A DNA stretch of 6,271 nt from Chloroflexota bacterium (GTDB taxonomy: Bacteria; Chloroflexota; UBA6077; JADZDV01): positions 1-6,271 of the forward strand of contig JADZDV010000434.1 of NCBI GenBank assembly GCA_020850915.1, in the 5' to 3' direction. Position 1 is the first letter of the stretch, and each line of letters begins with the position of its first letter. A program made the translations under genes and the position numbers. Positions 5,567 to 6,271 of this stretch are shown piece after piece. The notes under the pieces were generated by a model. The model was not told the DNA's origin. It worked only from the letters and a program-made list of their open reading frames with translations, and searched no databases.

Positions 5567-6040
5567 CTAGCGCCGCAGGGTCGCGGCCAGGCGTTTCGGG
5601 TGAAGCAGCAGGTCCAGCGCGTCCAGGATGCTGCCTGCGAGAACGTCGGCGGCCTGCACGGCGGCCACGGCGAGCCCTTCGGCCCCGAGCACGGCGATCC
5701 CAACGGCGGCCTCCCGCAGCATAGCCACGTCGTTAGCGCCGTTGCCGATCGCCACCACCCGACTGGACACGATGTTTCGCACGAAGACCGCTTTCTGCTC
5801 TGCTTCTGGCTCCCCAGTATGCAGTCTGGTGTCCGCCACGCCGAGGCGCTCCGCGATGCTCTTGAGCCGGCCGAACGTGTCCGCCGACAGAAGGTGCACG
5901 TCCACGTGCCGTCGCAACGCCTTGACCCGCTCTTCAACCCCGTCGACGAGGTCGCCGTCGCGGGAGAGCGTGCCGTTCAGGTCGAGGACGAGCGACCCCA
6001 GCCGGAGCCGCTGCCAGCCCGGCACGTCGATCTCGATCAT
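5567..6040 (-). CDS. Small HAD-superfamily protein, soluble P-type ATPase-like (COG4087 type)
   Basis: A 157-residue soluble HAD-fold protein, probably a phosphatase or phosphotransferase of unknown substrate. Motif I is DLNGTL with the nucleophile Asp20; the usual second Asp of this motif is Asn22. Motif II is around Ser52 (HLLSADT), motif III is Lys83 (EQK), and motif IV is GNGAND (99-104), where Asn103-Asp104 keep the magnesium-binding pair while the first Asp is Asn100. From memory, the DxNGT/GNGxND combination, the opening DVPGW-type segment and the ending SILDALDLLLHPKRL are typical of the small stand-alone P-type-ATPase-like HAD proteins, so the changes look like family traits and not decay. 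There is no cap domain. The ATG has aggagg at 6051-6056, 10 nt upstream, slightly long but the only good site. It may be co-transcribed with the dehydrogenase 197 bp downstream; not shown. Confidence 0.88.
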   Translation of the reverse strand: MIEIDVPGWQRLRLGSLVLDLNGTLSRDGDLVDGVEERVKALRRHVDVHLLSADTFGRLKSIAERLGVADTRLHTGEPEAEQKAVFVRNIVSSRVVAIGNGANDVAMLREAAVGIAVLGAEGLAVAAVQAADVLAGSILDALDLLLHPKRLAATLRR

Positions 6041-6083
6041 CGATGTCCGCCCTCCTGTCTGCTACCAAGACAATCTATCACTG

Positions 6084-6116
6084 GAAAAGAGCCCTCAGCG
6101 TCCGGGCCAGCTCAGT
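6084..6116 (-). terminator. Weak terminator candidate after the membrane-protein gene
   Basis: On the minus strand, just at and after the stop codon at 6112-6114, GAG...CCC can pair with GGGCTC using a 4-nt bulge and a 9-nt loop, followed by TTTT (plus-strand aaaa at 6085-6088). The stem is short and imperfect. The surrounding 6061-6088 stretch is noticeably more A/T-rich than the rest of the window and could also hold the HAD gene's promoter, but no clear -35/-10 pair was found. Confidence 0.22.
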
Positions 6117-6271
6117 GCGCGAATACTACCAGGCTGAAGAGACCGCCGAGCAGTAGCGTGGCCAGGAGGAAGAAGACCCAGGCCACGCCCGCCGATTCGA
6201 AGGAACGGGTTACTACCACGTGCCGCGGCACGTGGTGCTTGCTCCACTCCTCGAACGTGATGAGGAACGCC
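6112..6271 (-). CDS. C-terminal part of a membrane protein (partial)
   Basis: On the minus strand the window's right edge enters an open frame of 52 codons ending at TGA (6112-6114). The residues show a charged stretch (FEEWSKHHVPRH) and then one strongly hydrophobic helix, about 27 residues from AGVAWVFFLL to the end FSLVVFAH, so the protein finishes in or just beyond a membrane segment. Codons are strongly G/C-ending and the composition is protein-like, unlike the other two frames. The family is not recognised. The gene reads in the same direction as the HAD and dehydrogenase genes and stops 71 bp before the HAD start, so the three could share a transcript. Confidence 0.7.
   Translation of the reverse strand, partial: AFLITFEEWSKHHVPRHVVVTRSFESAGVAWVFFLLATLLLGGLFSLVVFAH
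6215..6236. repeat. 22-bp perfect palindrome inside the membrane-protein gene
   Basis: The 11-base half accacgtgccg is followed directly by its exact reverse complement, centred on the CCGCGG between 6225 and 6226. It contains CACGTG twice. It encodes the His/Val-rich segment just before the final membrane helix. It has no spacer, so it would suit a dimeric DNA-binding protein or a restriction/methylation site better than an RNA hairpin; it may be chance from GC-rich codons. Confidence 0.6.

Noticed and set aside
5407..5937. Minus-strand open frame of 176 codons overlapping the HAD gene in another frame
   Set aside because: Rich in Trp, Cys, Arg and Ser with no motif, whereas the overlapping frame has all four HAD motifs.

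Overview
The window is GC-rich throughout (visibly well above 60% G+C), with strong G/C bias at third codon positions and several likely GTG/TTG starts. This fits a high-GC bacterium. The Zn-dehydrogenase resembles the actinobacterial mycothiol-formaldehyde dehydrogenase group, while a Chloroflexota (Thermomicrobia-like) host would fit equally well; the sequence alone does not decide. There are no tRNA or rRNA genes, CRISPR arrays, insertion sequences or phage genes.

Layout from left to right: (1) the last eight codons of an upstream plus-strand gene, followed by a perfect 14-bp inverted repeat; (2) a large plus-strand membrane histidine kinase with about ten membrane segments, HAMP, coiled coil, PAS, HisKA and HATPase domains, and no response regulator gene visible; (3) a 194-bp gap holding a possible 29-codon leader ORF whose stop overlaps the GTG start of the next gene; (4) a plus-strand 14-TM major facilitator transporter of the DHA2 type, overall most like the Tet(K)/Tet(L) branch; (5) a minus-strand zinc- and NAD-dependent medium-chain dehydrogenase resembling S-(hydroxymethyl)mycothiol dehydrogenase, whose 3' end overlaps the transporter 3' end by 14 bp; (6) a 197-bp gap; (7) a minus-strand small HAD-family protein of the soluble P-type ATPase-like group; (8) the 3' end of a minus-strand gene whose product ends in one membrane helix.

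The left half (kinase, transporter) is read rightward and the right half (membrane protein, HAD, dehydrogenase) leftward, so the two halves converge at the transporter/dehydrogenase overlap. No pathway obviously joins these genes. The kinase could control the transporter downstream of it, and the dehydrogenase could take part in aldehyde or alcohol detoxification, but both are inferences from position or family only.

I see no convincing new multi-gene system. The points most worth a second look are an apparent 4-TM + 4-TM internal duplication in the kinase sensor region, a transporter whose membrane segments lack buried acidic residues, and the coupled leader ORF in front of that transporter.
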